Positions 42,204 through 50,411 of a stretch of DNA of 64,000 bases are shown in pieces. Positions within the stretch are counted from its first letter, which is position 1; every line of letters starts with the position of its first letter. The position numbers and the translations under genes are program-made. Origin of the DNA: an uncultured Acetatifactor sp. GTDB taxonomy: Bacteria > Bacillota > Clostridia > Lachnospirales > Lachnospiraceae. The stretch spans positions 1 through 64,000 of the forward strand of contig CANQUQ010000008.1 of assembly GCA_947627115.1 (NCBI GenBank), in the 5' to 3' direction. The notes beneath the pieces were generated by a model, which searched no databases, was not told the origin of the DNA, and worked only from the letters and a program-made list of their open reading frames with translations.

Positions 42204-44645
42204 ATGAATATTCAGGAGATTTTATCAAGGGTAGATGGTCTGTTCGAGGAAAACAAGGGCAAGGAGGCCGAGAGACTGATGCTGGAGGCCATGGAACAGG
42301 CAGTGAGGGAGGAGGACGACAACAGTCTGCTGCATCTGCTGAACGAGCTTTTGGGATATTATCGTGAGACCGGTCAGTACGCCGACGCCTTCCGGATCGC
42401 CGATCAGGCGCTGGCGCAGGCGGAGCGCATGGGACTTCAGGGCACGGCGCCCTACGCCACCACGCTGCTGAACGTGGCCAACGCCTACAGGGCGGGCGGC
42501 AGGCTGGCGGAATCCCAGGAGTACTATGCTGAGGTGCAGGAGCTCTACGGAAGGATCTATCCTCCCGACAGTATGTTCACGGCCGGACTGAACAACAACC
42601 TAAGCCTGCTCTACCAGGAGATGGGGGAGTACGGAAGGGCGAAGGAATGTCAGCTAAAAGCGCTGGAGATCGCAAAGGAACAGAACGCCGCCTATGAGCT
42701 GGGGGTGACCTGCGCCAATCTTGCCGCCACCTGTGTCCTGCTGGGCGAACAGGAGGAGGCCAGAGAGTATGCGGAAAGGGCCGTAAAGCTTTTCCGGGAG
42801 CTTGGCGCCGAGGACAGCCATTATGCGGCGGCCCTGTCCTCCCTGGGAGGATATCACTTTCAGAAAAAGGAGTATGAAGCGGCGCTGGAATATTACCGCA
42901 GGGCAATGGAGCTCGTGGAGCGGGGCGTAGGAAGGAACGAAGCCTTCAGGCGGCTTGAGGAAAACATAGCCGTCTGTGAGCGGGCCCTGGCAGCAGGCGA
43001 GGAGAAGGAGGCCGGGAAGGAGAAGGAGACCGGGGAGGAGAAGGAGACCGGGGAGGAGAAGGAGACCGGGGAGGAGAAGGAGACCGGGGAGGAGAGCCGC
43101 GGCTTCGGCCTCGAATTGTGCGAACGGTACTACAAAGCGTACGGCAGACCCATGATTGCGGAAAAGTTCGCCGCCTATGAAAATAAGATCGCGGTAGGAC
43201 TTGTGGGAAAGGGGTCCGACTGTTTCGGCTATGATGATGAGGCTTCCAGAGACCACGATTGGGGCCCTGGATTTTGCATGTGGCTGACGGAGGAGACCTA
43301 CGGGCAGATCGGTGAGGCTCTGCAGAAGGCTTATGAGGAGCTGCCGCAGGAATTTCAGGGAATCCGCCGCGCCCCAAGGGTGAACGCAGGCAGCAGACGC
43401 GGCGTGATGATCATATCCGACTTCTATCGGGAGCTTGTGGGAGCGGGAAAATATGAGGAGATCGACTGGAAGCAGGCGGCGGACCATTCTCTGGCGGCAG
43501 CGGTGAACGGCAGGGTATTCCGGGACGACGAGGGAATCTTTTCCGAATTCCGAAATAAGCTGGCGGCGGGCTATCCGGAGCAGATCCGCCTGTTGAAGCT
43601 GGCTGAGAGCGCTGCCCGCTTCGCACAGACGGCCCAGTACAACTATCCCAGAATGATGGGCCGGGGGGATCGCCTTACGGCCCGTATGATGGTGTGGGAC
43701 GGTGTGAAGGCGGCTATGAAGCTGCAGCATTATATCGAGGGAAAGTATCCGCCCCACGACAAGTGGCTGTATCGGAGCCTGGGAGAATCCGGGGAGGGAA
43801 GAGAGGTCCGGAAGCTGCTGGAGCAGGCGGCGGCCCCGGAAGAGGCGGACAGAGAAAAGGAAGGCAGCGATTCCCGGATCCGTCAGGCCATAGAACGGCT
43901 GGGTGAATATTTTGCCATGGAGATGTACCGGCAGGATATCATCAGCGATATTGACTCTTATCTGGATGCCCACAGTCAGGAACTGGTGTATAAGGCATCG
44001 CTGGCGGCCAAGAGCCGCGAGGAACTGGCGGACGAGATCGCGGCACTGGAATTTGAAGCCTTTGACAAGGTAAAGAACGAGGGCGGCAGGGCCAGCTGTC
44101 AGAACGACTGGCCTACCTTCTCCATCATGCGGAAGAGCCAGTACCTGACATGGAACAGGACCATGCTGATGCAGTATCTCTACGATTTTTACAGAGAGTA
44201 TCACAGGGGACACAACCTGATCGAGGAAAAATACGGAAGAATGATGGAGAGTACCGCGCCGGAGAAATACGAGGAGATCAAGGGCCATTTTCCGGAGCTG
44301 ACCGAAGAAAAGAAGGCTATCATCGAGCAGATCTGCGGGATGCAGGTCGGCTGGATGGAGGAGTTCGCCGGAAAATACCCCGCGCTGGCCGACAACGCAA
44401 GGAGCATCCATACCTACGAGGACAATCCCTTTGACACCTCCTATGAGACGTACCTGCGGGGAGAGCTGGGCACCTATTCCGACAAGATGCTGGAGCTGTA
44501 CGGCAGATATATCGTGGAATACGCCAGAGCCGGCAAAAATTTAGCGGAGGATATTATGGGGAACAGCGTGCGCATGTACGGATATGGGAGCATAGAGGAG
44601 GCGGAGCGGAAGACGGCCGCCGCCTGGGACGCCCTTAAGCCTTAA
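42204..44645 (+). CDS. TPR - nucleotidyltransferase-like (DUF4037) - DUF4125-type fusion protein
   Basis: 813 residues in three parts. Residues about 1-255 are TPR repeats (TTLLNVANAYRAGGRLAESQEYY, GVTCANLAATCVLLGEQEEAREYAE, SLGGYHFQKKEYEAALEYY). About 270-295 is a 6-residue tandem repeat (GEEKET, four copies of an 18-base unit). The middle part has GKGSDCFGYDDEASRDHDWG, a G-S-x-G plus D-x-D arrangement like a nucleotidyltransferase and like DUF4037 proteins. The C-terminal about 220 residues (WPTFSIMRKSQYLTWNRTMLMQ ...) resemble DUF4125. Cytosolic, single gene with its own promoter. Substrate unknown; the TPR part suggests a protein partner. Family names are from memory of sequence style. 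Confidence 0.7.
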   Translation: MNIQEILSRVDGLFEENKGKEAERLMLEAMEQAVREEDDNSLLHLLNELLGYYRETGQYADAFRIADQALAQAERMGLQGTAPYATTLLNVANAYRAGGRLAESQEYYAEVQELYGRIYPPDSMFTAGLNNNLSLLYQEMGEYGRAKECQLKALEIAKEQNAAYELGVTCANLAATCVLLGEQEEAREYAERAVKLFRELGAEDSHYAAALSSLGGYHFQKKEYEAALEYYRRAMELVERGVGRNEAFRRLEENIAVCERALAAGEEKEAGKEKETGEEKETGEEKETGEEKETGEESRGFGLELCERYYKAYGRPMIAEKFAAYENKIAVGLVGKGSDCFGYDDEASRDHDWGPGFCMWLTEETYGQIGEALQKAYEELPQEFQGIRRAPRVNAGSRRGVMIISDFYRELVGAGKYEEIDWKQAADHSLAAAVNGRVFRDDEGIFSEFRNKLAAGYPEQIRLLKLAESAARFAQTAQYNYPRMMGRGDRLTARMMVWDGVKAAMKLQHYIEGKYPPHDKWLYRSLGESGEGREVRKLLEQAAAPEEADREKEGSDSRIRQAIERLGEYFAMEMYRQDIISDIDSYLDAHSQELVYKASLAAKSREELADEIAALEFEAFDKVKNEGGRASCQNDWPTFSIMRKSQYLTWNRTMLMQYLYDFYREYHRGHNLIEEKYGRMMESTAPEKYEEIKGHFPELTEEKKAIIEQICGMQVGWMEEFAGKYPALADNARSIHTYEDNPFDTSYETYLRGELGTYSDKMLELYGRYIVEYARAGKNLAEDIMGNSVRMYGYGSIEEAERKTAAAWDALKP

Positions 44646-44681
44646 GAGCGCCGGATATTAGAAGAAATATATAAAAATATA

Positions 44682-44687
44682 TATAAT
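44682..44687 (+). promoter_or_regulatory. -10 element before the leader peptide
   Basis: TATAAT in a very AT-rich stretch; a weak -35 (TTAGAA, 44658-44663) lies 18 bases upstream. Start site would be about 44694, ahead of the leader ORF. Confidence 0.5.
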
Positions 44688-44716
44688 GAAAATAATGCAA
44701 AAGGAGAACAGTAAAA

Positions 44717-44797
44717 ATGCTGTGTCATATGATCATTGATCTAAGCATCTTTCTCTGTACAGGATCCGATGCCCGGACGAGGCTTGTACAGAGGTAA
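44717..44797 (+). CDS. Leader peptide of the MFS exporter gene (26 aa)
   Basis: Too short for the ORF track. ATG 44717 preceded by AAAAGGAGAACAGTAAAA; product MLCHMIIDLSIFLCTGSDAR... ends in RLVQR. Its codons 13-25 contain the left arms of two competing hairpins (see attenuator). A short, well-initiated ORF with embedded stems directly before an exporter gene is the layout of ribosome-sensing leaders of antibiotic-resistance genes. Function as a sensor is inference. Confidence 0.65.
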   Translation: MLCHMIIDLSIFLCTGSDARTRLVQR

Positions 44798-44830
44798 CAA
44801 ATAATTTCGTCCGCATTGGATTTTGTACTT
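44753..44830 (+). promoter_or_regulatory. Attenuator: two mutually exclusive hairpins
   Basis: Hairpin 1: CTCTGTACA (44753-44761) with TGTACAGAG (44785-44793). Hairpin 2: ATCCGATGCCCGGACGA (44764-44780) with TCGTCCGCATTGGAT (44807-44821), one G-U pair and a 2-base bulge, followed by TTTTGTACTT, an intrinsic-terminator shape with a weak T run. The left arm of hairpin 2 is inside the loop of hairpin 1, so only one can form freely; the translating ribosome would decide. Confidence 0.65.
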
Positions 44831-44882
44831 ATAGGTTGAAGGAACTCTCTATTGCACAAACTATCTATAAGGAGAAAATTCA

Positions 44883-46181
44883 ATGAATCATAACGGAAAA
44901 ATAAGCTTTAAGAGATATATTGTTTTTTGGCTCAGTCAGTCCCTGTCGCAACTGGGAAGCGCCATGACAGGCTTTGCCCTGATCCTTTGGGCGTACACTC
45001 AAAGCGGATCGGCCCTGCAGGTCTCGCTGATGTCGTTCAGCAGCTATGTGCCGTATATTCTTGCCAGTCTGGTCGCCGGTGCATTTGTGGACAGGAACGA
45101 CAAAAAGAGGATCATGCTGGCCTCGGATTCCGTGGCGGCTGTGGGCTCTGTGGCGGTGCTGTTATTCAGCCTTTCCGGCTGCCTGCAGATATGGCATATC
45201 TATCTGGTGAATATGCTGACCGGGTTCATGAATGCCTTTCAACAGCCGGCATCCGCCGTTGCTCTGGGCAGGATCGTTCCCAGGGATAAGCTGGCCAACG
45301 TCAGCGGCATGAATTCCTTTTCCATGAATCTGACTACCGTGCTGACTCCGGTGCTGGCGGCTGCGCTGTACGCGTTTGGAGGATTGGGGCTGATCCTGAC
45401 TGTGGATCTGTGCAGCTTTGCCCTGGCATTTTTTGTCCTTCTGACACTGATCTACATTCCGGAGACGGAGAGCACAGAGGGAGGAAAGACCGAAGATTCC
45501 GCTTTTTCGGGCTGCAGGGAGGGCTTTTCCTTTCTGCTGGCCAACCGGGGCATTCTGGTCATTGCGGTCACGATGGCCCTGCTCAACTTTTTCTCCCGGC
45601 TGACCTACGAAAACATCCTGTCGCCGATGATACTTTCCAGAAGCGGCAATGACAGCCTTGTGCTGGGCGTGGTGAATGCCATGATGGGCGTGGGAGGAAT
45701 TCTCGGCGGGCTTTTGGTGTCGGCCGGTAAATTGTCTAAGGATAATGTCAGGATGATCTACGTGTCCGCCATACTCTCGTTCCTGCTGGGAGATCTGCTG
45801 ATGGGAGCGGGACGGAATGTTCTCGTATGGTCGCTGGCAGGTCTGGCCGCCAGTCTGCCGATTCCGTTCATCAATGCCGGTCAGAACGTGATCTTGTATG
45901 AAAGGATACCGGATGAAATGCAGGGCAGGGTCTTTGCCGTGCGAAATGCCATACAATTCAGCACGATTCCCGTAGGAATCCTGCTGGGAGGTATTCTGGC
46001 CGACTATGTGTTCGAGCCCTTCATGGCATGGGAAAACCCTGTCACGGATGTGCTGCATCATCTGGTGGGAGAAGGCGCGGGCAGCGGCATGGCGGTCATG
46101 TTCCTCTGCACCGGTATCCTCGGCAGCCTGTTCAGTCTCTGCGCCTATCGTAGCAAGGAAATTCAGGAGCTGCGCCGCTGA
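44883..46181 (+). CDS. MFS exporter, Mef-like
   Basis: 432 residues, 12 predicted helices. SQSLSQLGSAMTGFALILWAYTQSGSALQVSL is the start typical of the DHA3-type drug exporters (Mef, and relatives), with the loop motif VDRNDKKRIMLASD (D-R-x-x-R/K-x4 type) after helix 2. ATAAGGAGAAAATTCA gives the ribosome site. Preceded by the leader peptide and attenuator, which suggests induction by a ribosome-targeting compound. Substrate cannot be read from sequence. Ends in a convergent-free gap with no clear terminator. Confidence 0.85.
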   Translation: MNHNGKISFKRYIVFWLSQSLSQLGSAMTGFALILWAYTQSGSALQVSLMSFSSYVPYILASLVAGAFVDRNDKKRIMLASDSVAAVGSVAVLLFSLSGCLQIWHIYLVNMLTGFMNAFQQPASAVALGRIVPRDKLANVSGMNSFSMNLTTVLTPVLAAALYAFGGLGLILTVDLCSFALAFFVLLTLIYIPETESTEGGKTEDSAFSGCREGFSFLLANRGILVIAVTMALLNFFSRLTYENILSPMILSRSGNDSLVLGVVNAMMGVGGILGGLLVSAGKLSKDNVRMIYVSAILSFLLGDLLMGAGRNVLVWSLAGLAASLPIPFINAGQNVILYERIPDEMQGRVFAVRNAIQFSTIPVGILLGGILADYVFEPFMAWENPVTDVLHHLVGEGAGSGMAVMFLCTGILGSLFSLCAYRSKEIQELRR

Positions 46182-46299
46182 AATTTCAATGAAAATAAAA
46201 ACAGCGGCTTCAAACGATCCGAGCCTGCATATAGTTGTCACATTTTGCGCATACTGGTAGTGTCATCAGGACAGCAGATATGAGAAGGAGTGTGTGCAA

Positions 46300-46575
46300 A
46301 TGGAGATGAATCAATATTCGGGCGACGGTCACGGCCTGCCCTATGCGGGACTTCCCTTTGGTCTGCAGACGGTGGCTGCAAACAGTGCTTTGAACGGATA
46401 CTCCTATGAGAATCTGACGGAGGCGGAAAAGGAGCATCTTCTTATGCAATGCAAGGATGCAAAGTCTATGGGTGAAAAGCAGAGGATCGTGGCCAACGCG
46501 ATGCCTGACACAGACCTGAAGGCCATTGCGGAGGAGGAAGCCGTATCCAACAGTTATAAAAGGTCGCCGAAATAA
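46300..46575 (+). CDS. Small soluble protein of unknown function (91 aa)
   Basis: Start ATG 46300 after GAAGGAGTGTGTGCAA. Polar, no membrane segment, with a Gly/Pro-rich N-terminus (GLPYAGLPFGLQTVAANSALNGYSY) and a helical second half (LTEAEKEHLLMQCKDAKSMGEKQRIVANAM). The second half has the look of a small adaptor or an anti-sigma/sporulation-type helix bundle, but I recognise no family. A TTGTCA (46230) with TAGTGT 17 bases on may be its promoter. A strong terminator follows. Confidence 0.7.
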   Translation: MEMNQYSGDGHGLPYAGLPFGLQTVAANSALNGYSYENLTEAEKEHLLMQCKDAKSMGEKQRIVANAMPDTDLKAIAEEEAVSNSYKRSPK

Positions 46576-46580
46576 AAAAT

Positions 46581-46625
46581 GCCGCGGGGAGCTGTGCGGT
46601 CGCACAGAGCCCCGGCGGCGTTTTT
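46581..46625. terminator. Bidirectional terminator
   Basis: GCCG-c-GGGG-a-GCTGTGCG-gt-CGCACAG-a-GCCCC-g-GCGGC then TTTTT; AAAAAA on the other side, so it can serve both the small + strand gene and the convergent SDR gene. Confidence 0.85.
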
Positions 46626-46641
46626 GCGTGTTCCGGCCTGC

Positions 46642-47373
46642 TTAGGACCATCCGCCGTCCATGGCGATGATCTGGCCTGTCATATAATCGGGCGCGTTGG
46701 CCAGCTGAAGGATCAGCTGCGCTGCCTCCCTTGTGCTTCCGAGGCGGTCGGTGGGAATCTCCGCCCGCAGGTCTTCCAGATCCTCCTTGGACAGACAGTG
46801 ATTCATGGCCGTGTCGATGGCACCGAAGGCGATGGCGTTGACCTGGATGTTGCTGGGCGCGAGCTCCTTTGCCAGGGCTTTTGTAAAAGCGTTGACGCCG
46901 CCCTTTGAGGCGGAGTAGGCGACCTCCATGGAGGCGCCCCGGCAGCCCCATACAGAGGAAATATTCAGGATGCGTCCTCTGTGATTTTTCAGCATCAGGG
47001 GAATGGCGGCCCGGCAGGTGTAAAAACAGGAATCCAGATTTACGGCCAATACCCTGTGCCACTGCTCCTCCGTCATATCCGTGAGCAGGCCTATATGGGA
47101 AATCCCTGCGTTGTTGACGAGCACGTCCAGAGACCGGATTCCTTCAAACAGACGGTCCACATCCTCCCGGCATCCCATGTCGGCCTGAACGGCCGTGCAG
47201 GAAACGGAGTAATCCGCCCGCAGCTGGTCTGCCAGCTTCTGAAGAGCGTCTATGGAGCTGCGGCAGGTGAGAAAAAGATCATAGCCTTCCGCCGCAAATG
47301 CTTTCGCCGCGTCCATTCCGATGCCGCGGGACGCCCCTGTGATCAGGGCGGTTCTTGAGTTGGTGCCGCTCAT
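46642..47373 (-). CDS. SDR-family oxidoreductase (FabG paralogue)
   Basis: 243 residues from ATG 47373 (GAAAGGACTTATC). Rossmann motif ITGASRGIGMDAAKAF, NNAGISHIG, catalytic SSVWG and YSASK, C-terminal GQIIAMDGGWS. Related to FabG/YmfI-type reductases, but outside the fab operon; substrate open. The longer ORF-track version crosses the divergent promoter region. Confidence 0.88.
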   Translation of the reverse strand: MSGTNSRTALITGASRGIGMDAAKAFAAEGYDLFLTCRSSIDALQKLADQLRADYSVSCTAVQADMGCREDVDRLFEGIRSLDVLVNNAGISHIGLLTDMTEEQWHRVLAVNLDSCFYTCRAAIPLMLKNHRGRILNISSVWGCRGASMEVAYSASKGGVNAFTKALAKELAPSNIQVNAIAFGAIDTAMNHCLSKEDLEDLRAEIPTDRLGSTREAAQLILQLANAPDYMTGQIIAMDGGWS

Positions 47374-47511
47374 AAGATAAGTCCTTTCAGTGAATGATTG
47401 TCTGAACAGATATAAGTATAACACACTCCCGCCTTGCTTTTCTACCCCAAAACTGATACACTGGTCTGGAGAACGGAATTGCCGGGAGTGTCGGCGGAAA
47501 AGAGGAACAAT

Positions 47512-48423
47512 ATGTATGATCTGATCATTATCGGTTCGGGTCCGGCCGGGCTGTCGGCGGCGGTCTACGGGAAAAGAGCGGGCCTGAAGCTTTTGGTCCT
47601 GGAGAAGAATCCCATGAGCGGCGGTCAGGTGCTGAACACATACGAGGTGGACAACTATCTGGGAATGCCCGGCATGAACGGATTTGACATGGGAATGCAG
47701 TTCAGGCAGCATGCGGACAGCCTTGGCGTGGAGTTCCGGGAGGCTGAGGTCTCCGCCATTGAAGATAAGGGAGATAAAAAGGTGGTGCATACAGACCGGG
47801 AGGCCCTGGAGACCAAGGCAGTGATCCTGGCCACCGGCGCCGTGCACGCGCATTTGGGGGTTCCGGGTGAGGAGGAGCTCTCAGGTATGGGCGTTTCCTA
47901 CTGTGCTACCTGTGACGGCGCCTTTTTTAAGGGAAGGACCGTTGCGGTGGTGGGCGGCGGGGATGTTGCTCTGGAAGATGCCATCTATCTCGCACGCGCC
48001 TGTGAGAAGGTATATCTGATCCACAGGCGGGACGAGCTGCGGGGGGCCGCTCTGCTGCAGGAGGAGCTGAAGGCTCTGCCGAACGTAGAGCTCCTGTACA
48101 GTCATGTCGTGGAGGAAATTCTGGGAGAGGATGCCGTTGAGGGAATCCGCATCCGGGATCTCAAGACGGGCGAGAGCTCCCAACTGTCCGTGGCGGGCGT
48201 GTTCATCGCCGTAGGCATACGGCCGGGCACAGAGCTGGTGCGGGAGCTGACTGCCTGCGATGAGGGAGGTTATGTGCTGGCGGGAGAGGACTGTGCGACG
48301 CAGATGCCCGGTCTTTTTGTGGCAGGTGATGTGCGCAGAAAACCCATACGGCAGATCGTTACCGCCGTCTCGGACGGTGCCAATGCCGCGGTCGCCGCAG
48401 GTGTCTATTGCCGGGGAAATTAG
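47512..48423 (+). CDS. Thioredoxin reductase-like flavoprotein
   Basis: 303 residues from ATG 47512 (AAAGAGGAACAAT). FAD motif IIIGSGPAGLSAAVYG, redox pair CATC in SYCATCDGAFFKG, NAD(P)H motif VVGGGDVALEDAIYLA and the C-terminal VAGDVRRKPIRQIVTAVSDGANAA. These fit TrxB; no thioredoxin gene is adjacent, and the NAD(P)H site HRRDELRG matches NADPH-type enzymes. Divergent from the SDR gene. A terminator follows. Confidence 0.88.
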   Translation: MYDLIIIGSGPAGLSAAVYGKRAGLKLLVLEKNPMSGGQVLNTYEVDNYLGMPGMNGFDMGMQFRQHADSLGVEFREAEVSAIEDKGDKKVVHTDREALETKAVILATGAVHAHLGVPGEEELSGMGVSYCATCDGAFFKGRTVAVVGGGDVALEDAIYLARACEKVYLIHRRDELRGAALLQEELKALPNVELLYSHVVEEILGEDAVEGIRIRDLKTGESSQLSVAGVFIAVGIRPGTELVRELTACDEGGYVLAGEDCATQMPGLFVAGDVRRKPIRQIVTAVSDGANAAVAAGVYCRGN

Positions 48424-48497
48424 TCGGAAATTCCCTTGGCCGAACAGGGGCATATCCACAATTTTAAACAATTTGTTAAGTCGTGAAATAATTTTTT

Positions 48498-48529
48498 AAA
48501 AAGAACCCTCTTGCAGCGGTTCTTTTTTT
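48498..48529 (+). terminator. Terminator behind the flavoprotein gene
   Basis: AAAAAGAACC-ctcttgcagc-GGTTCTTTTT. Confidence 0.85.
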
Positions 48530-48590
48530 GTGCAGGCTGAAAGGTAAATAAAGGGGGAATTTCAAAAGAAAAAAGTTATCGAGATAGGTG

Positions 48591-48619
48591 TTGACAAATG
48601 TAATAGTCAGTGCTATATT
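48591..48619 (+). promoter_or_regulatory. Promoter of the NlpC/P60 gene
   Basis: TTGACA (48591-48596), 17-base spacer, TATATT (48614-48619); 5' leader of about 95 AT-rich bases before ATG 48722. Confidence 0.8.
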
Positions 48620-48721
48620 TATTAACATACTTAACAATTTTGTAATAAATTATTTCGACAACTATTTTTTACATTCATACATAGGAAGAGAGTATCGTAG
48701 ACTGATCGGAAAGGAGTCAAA

Positions 48722-49930
48722 ATGGTTCGCAATATTACAAAAGCAACAGCCGGTGTGTTGATGGCGATTCTTGCTTTTTCCTTAACGGATATCAATGCAG
48801 ATGCAGCAGGGAACTCGTCCTCCGTACTGTCGGGCGGCGGTGTCAATGTGGCGCTTTCTCTGGGAAACAAGCTTGAGGATATTGCGACAGAGCCCTGTAT
48901 TCCGATCGAGCCGATAGTGGAGTTCGAGGATGTGGAAAATACGGAGGAGACTGAGGCAGGCGCCATTGAGGAGGTCGCCGAGGAGGATACCTTCCGCAAT
49001 CTGGTGATAGCGCAGGTAGATCATTATGTCAATGTGAGGAGTATTCCCAGTGAAGAGGGAGAGATCCTCGGAAAGCTCTATAATAATTCCGTCGGATCCT
49101 TTCTCTCCGAGGAGAACGGCTGGTATCAGATCACTTCCGGAAGCGTGACAGGTTATGTGAAGGCTGAGTACTGTGTCACCGGTGATGCGGCCGTTGAGAT
49201 TGCAAAAGAGGTGGGCACTCACCTTGCCACGGTAAATACACAGACATTGTTCGTTCGTTTTGAACCCAGTCTGGACGCATCGATCCTGGGAATGGTCCCG
49301 GAGGCGGACGAACTGCTGGTGCTGGGCGAGACGGACGAATGGGTACAGGTCGACGTGGAAGAAGGTATCGGCTGGGTATCCAAGGATTACGTGACGCTCC
49401 ACAGTGAGTTCGTGCATGCCGAGTCCAAGGAGGAGGAGGCAAAGCGTCTCGCGAAAGAGGAGGAGGAGAGAAAGAAGGCCCGTGCGGCAGCCAAGGCCAA
49501 AGCGGCTCAGAACAGCTCCGCCTCTCAGAGCAGCGGATCCCAGGATACATCCGCTTCTGCAGATTACAGTGTATCCGGCGGCAGCGAAATGGGCTCTGCG
49601 GTGGCGCAATACGCGCTGCAGTTCGTGGGCAACCCCTATGTATACGGCGGCACCAGTCTGACGAACGGTGCGGACTGCTCCGGATTCGTCATGAGCGTAT
49701 ATGGGAATTTCGGTGTGAATCTGCCGCATTCTTCCTCCTCAGACCGTTCGCAGGGCTATGCAGTGGACGGCATGGAAAATGCGCAGCCGGGCGATCTGAT
49801 CTGTTACTCCGGCCATGTGGGAATTTATATCGGCAACGGCCAGATCGTACACGCCTCCAACAAGAGCACCGGAATCACCGTATCCAACTACAATTACCGC
49901 AAGGTACTGGCAGTAAGAAGAATCTTCTAA
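48722..49930 (+). CDS. Secreted NlpC/P60 peptidoglycan hydrolase with two SH3b domains
   Basis: 402 residues. Signal peptide (NITKATAGVLMAILAFSLTDINADA); SH3b domain 1 (about 100-160, YVNVRSIPSEEGEILG); SH3b domain 2 (about 172-230, LFVRFEPSLDASILG); a charged coiled-coil linker (EEEAKRLAKEEEERKKARAAAK); C-terminal NlpC/P60 domain with Cys in GADCSGFVMSVYG, His in CYSGHVGIYIG and a third polar residue in IVHASNK. Cleaves D-Glu-diamino acid bonds in stem peptides outside the cell. GGAAAGGAGTCAAA upstream. Single gene between two terminators. Confidence 0.94.
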   Translation: MVRNITKATAGVLMAILAFSLTDINADAAGNSSSVLSGGGVNVALSLGNKLEDIATEPCIPIEPIVEFEDVENTEETEAGAIEEVAEEDTFRNLVIAQVDHYVNVRSIPSEEGEILGKLYNNSVGSFLSEENGWYQITSGSVTGYVKAEYCVTGDAAVEIAKEVGTHLATVNTQTLFVRFEPSLDASILGMVPEADELLVLGETDEWVQVDVEEGIGWVSKDYVTLHSEFVHAESKEEEAKRLAKEEEERKKARAAAKAKAAQNSSASQSSGSQDTSASADYSVSGGSEMGSAVAQYALQFVGNPYVYGGTSLTNGADCSGFVMSVYGNFGVNLPHSSSSDRSQGYAVDGMENAQPGDLICYSGHVGIYIGNGQIVHASNKSTGITVSNYNYRKVLAVRRIF

Positions 49931-49944
49931 AGGAAACAGAGCGG

Positions 49945-49979
49945 GCAGCATGGCGTAAAGCCATGCTGCTTTTATTTTG
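49945..49979 (+). terminator. Terminator behind the NlpC/P60 gene
   Basis: GCAGCATGGC-gtaaa-GCCATGCTGC then TTTTATTTT. Confidence 0.9.
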
Positions 49980-50125
49980 GTCGGAAATACAGTAAAATTT
50001 TTGGAGTTGTCAAAATATTATTTTAGGGAAAAAGTACTATTGATTTTCGGCGGATGTACAATTTACACAAAAAAGATTTGCATAACGGTATTCTAAATAC
50101 AATAAATACAAAATAACAAATAAAG

Positions 50126-50196
50126 TTATCCACAGTAAAAACACCTGAAAATCCGATAAAAGTAACTTATACACCAAGTTATGCACATTATCCACA
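50126..50196 (+). promoter_or_regulatory. Cluster of DnaA boxes
   Basis: TTATCCACA (50126-50134), TTATACACC (50167-50175, one mismatch), TTATGCACA (50179-50187) and TTATCCACA (50188-50196), all in the same orientation, the last two directly abutting. An AT-rich stretch (about 50085-50125) lies just upstream. The 481-base gap 49931-50411 that holds them contains no gene. DnaA binding is expected from the consensus; role unknown. Confidence 0.75.
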
Positions 50197-50347
50197 GAAT
50201 TTTTCTCTGTTTGCGGGTGGGAGAAATCAGTCAAGGTCGGAACGTCTGTTTTGTGAAGTTGTAATAAAAATAATTTTTTGTCGAAAAAAGTTCAAATTTG
50301 GGTTGACAATCTTAATGTCAAAAACAAGTAAATAATAAGTGAAATTG

Positions 50348-50377
50348 TTGCAAGAACCCGTACAGGCATGGTATAAT
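50348..50377 (+). promoter_or_regulatory. Promoter of hpf
   Basis: TTGCAA (50348-50353), 18-base spacer, TATAAT (50372-50377). The DnaA-box cluster ends about 150 bases upstream. A second TTGACA at 50303 has no good -10 at 17 bases. Confidence 0.6.
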
Positions 50378-50411
50378 GACCATACAATAAATAACCGAAG
50401 GGGTGATTGGC

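Noticed and set aside
50085-50196. Calling the DnaA-box cluster the chromosomal oriC
   Set aside because: Neither dnaA, dnaN, rpmH nor a clear unwinding element with both box orientations is present; recorded as a cluster only.
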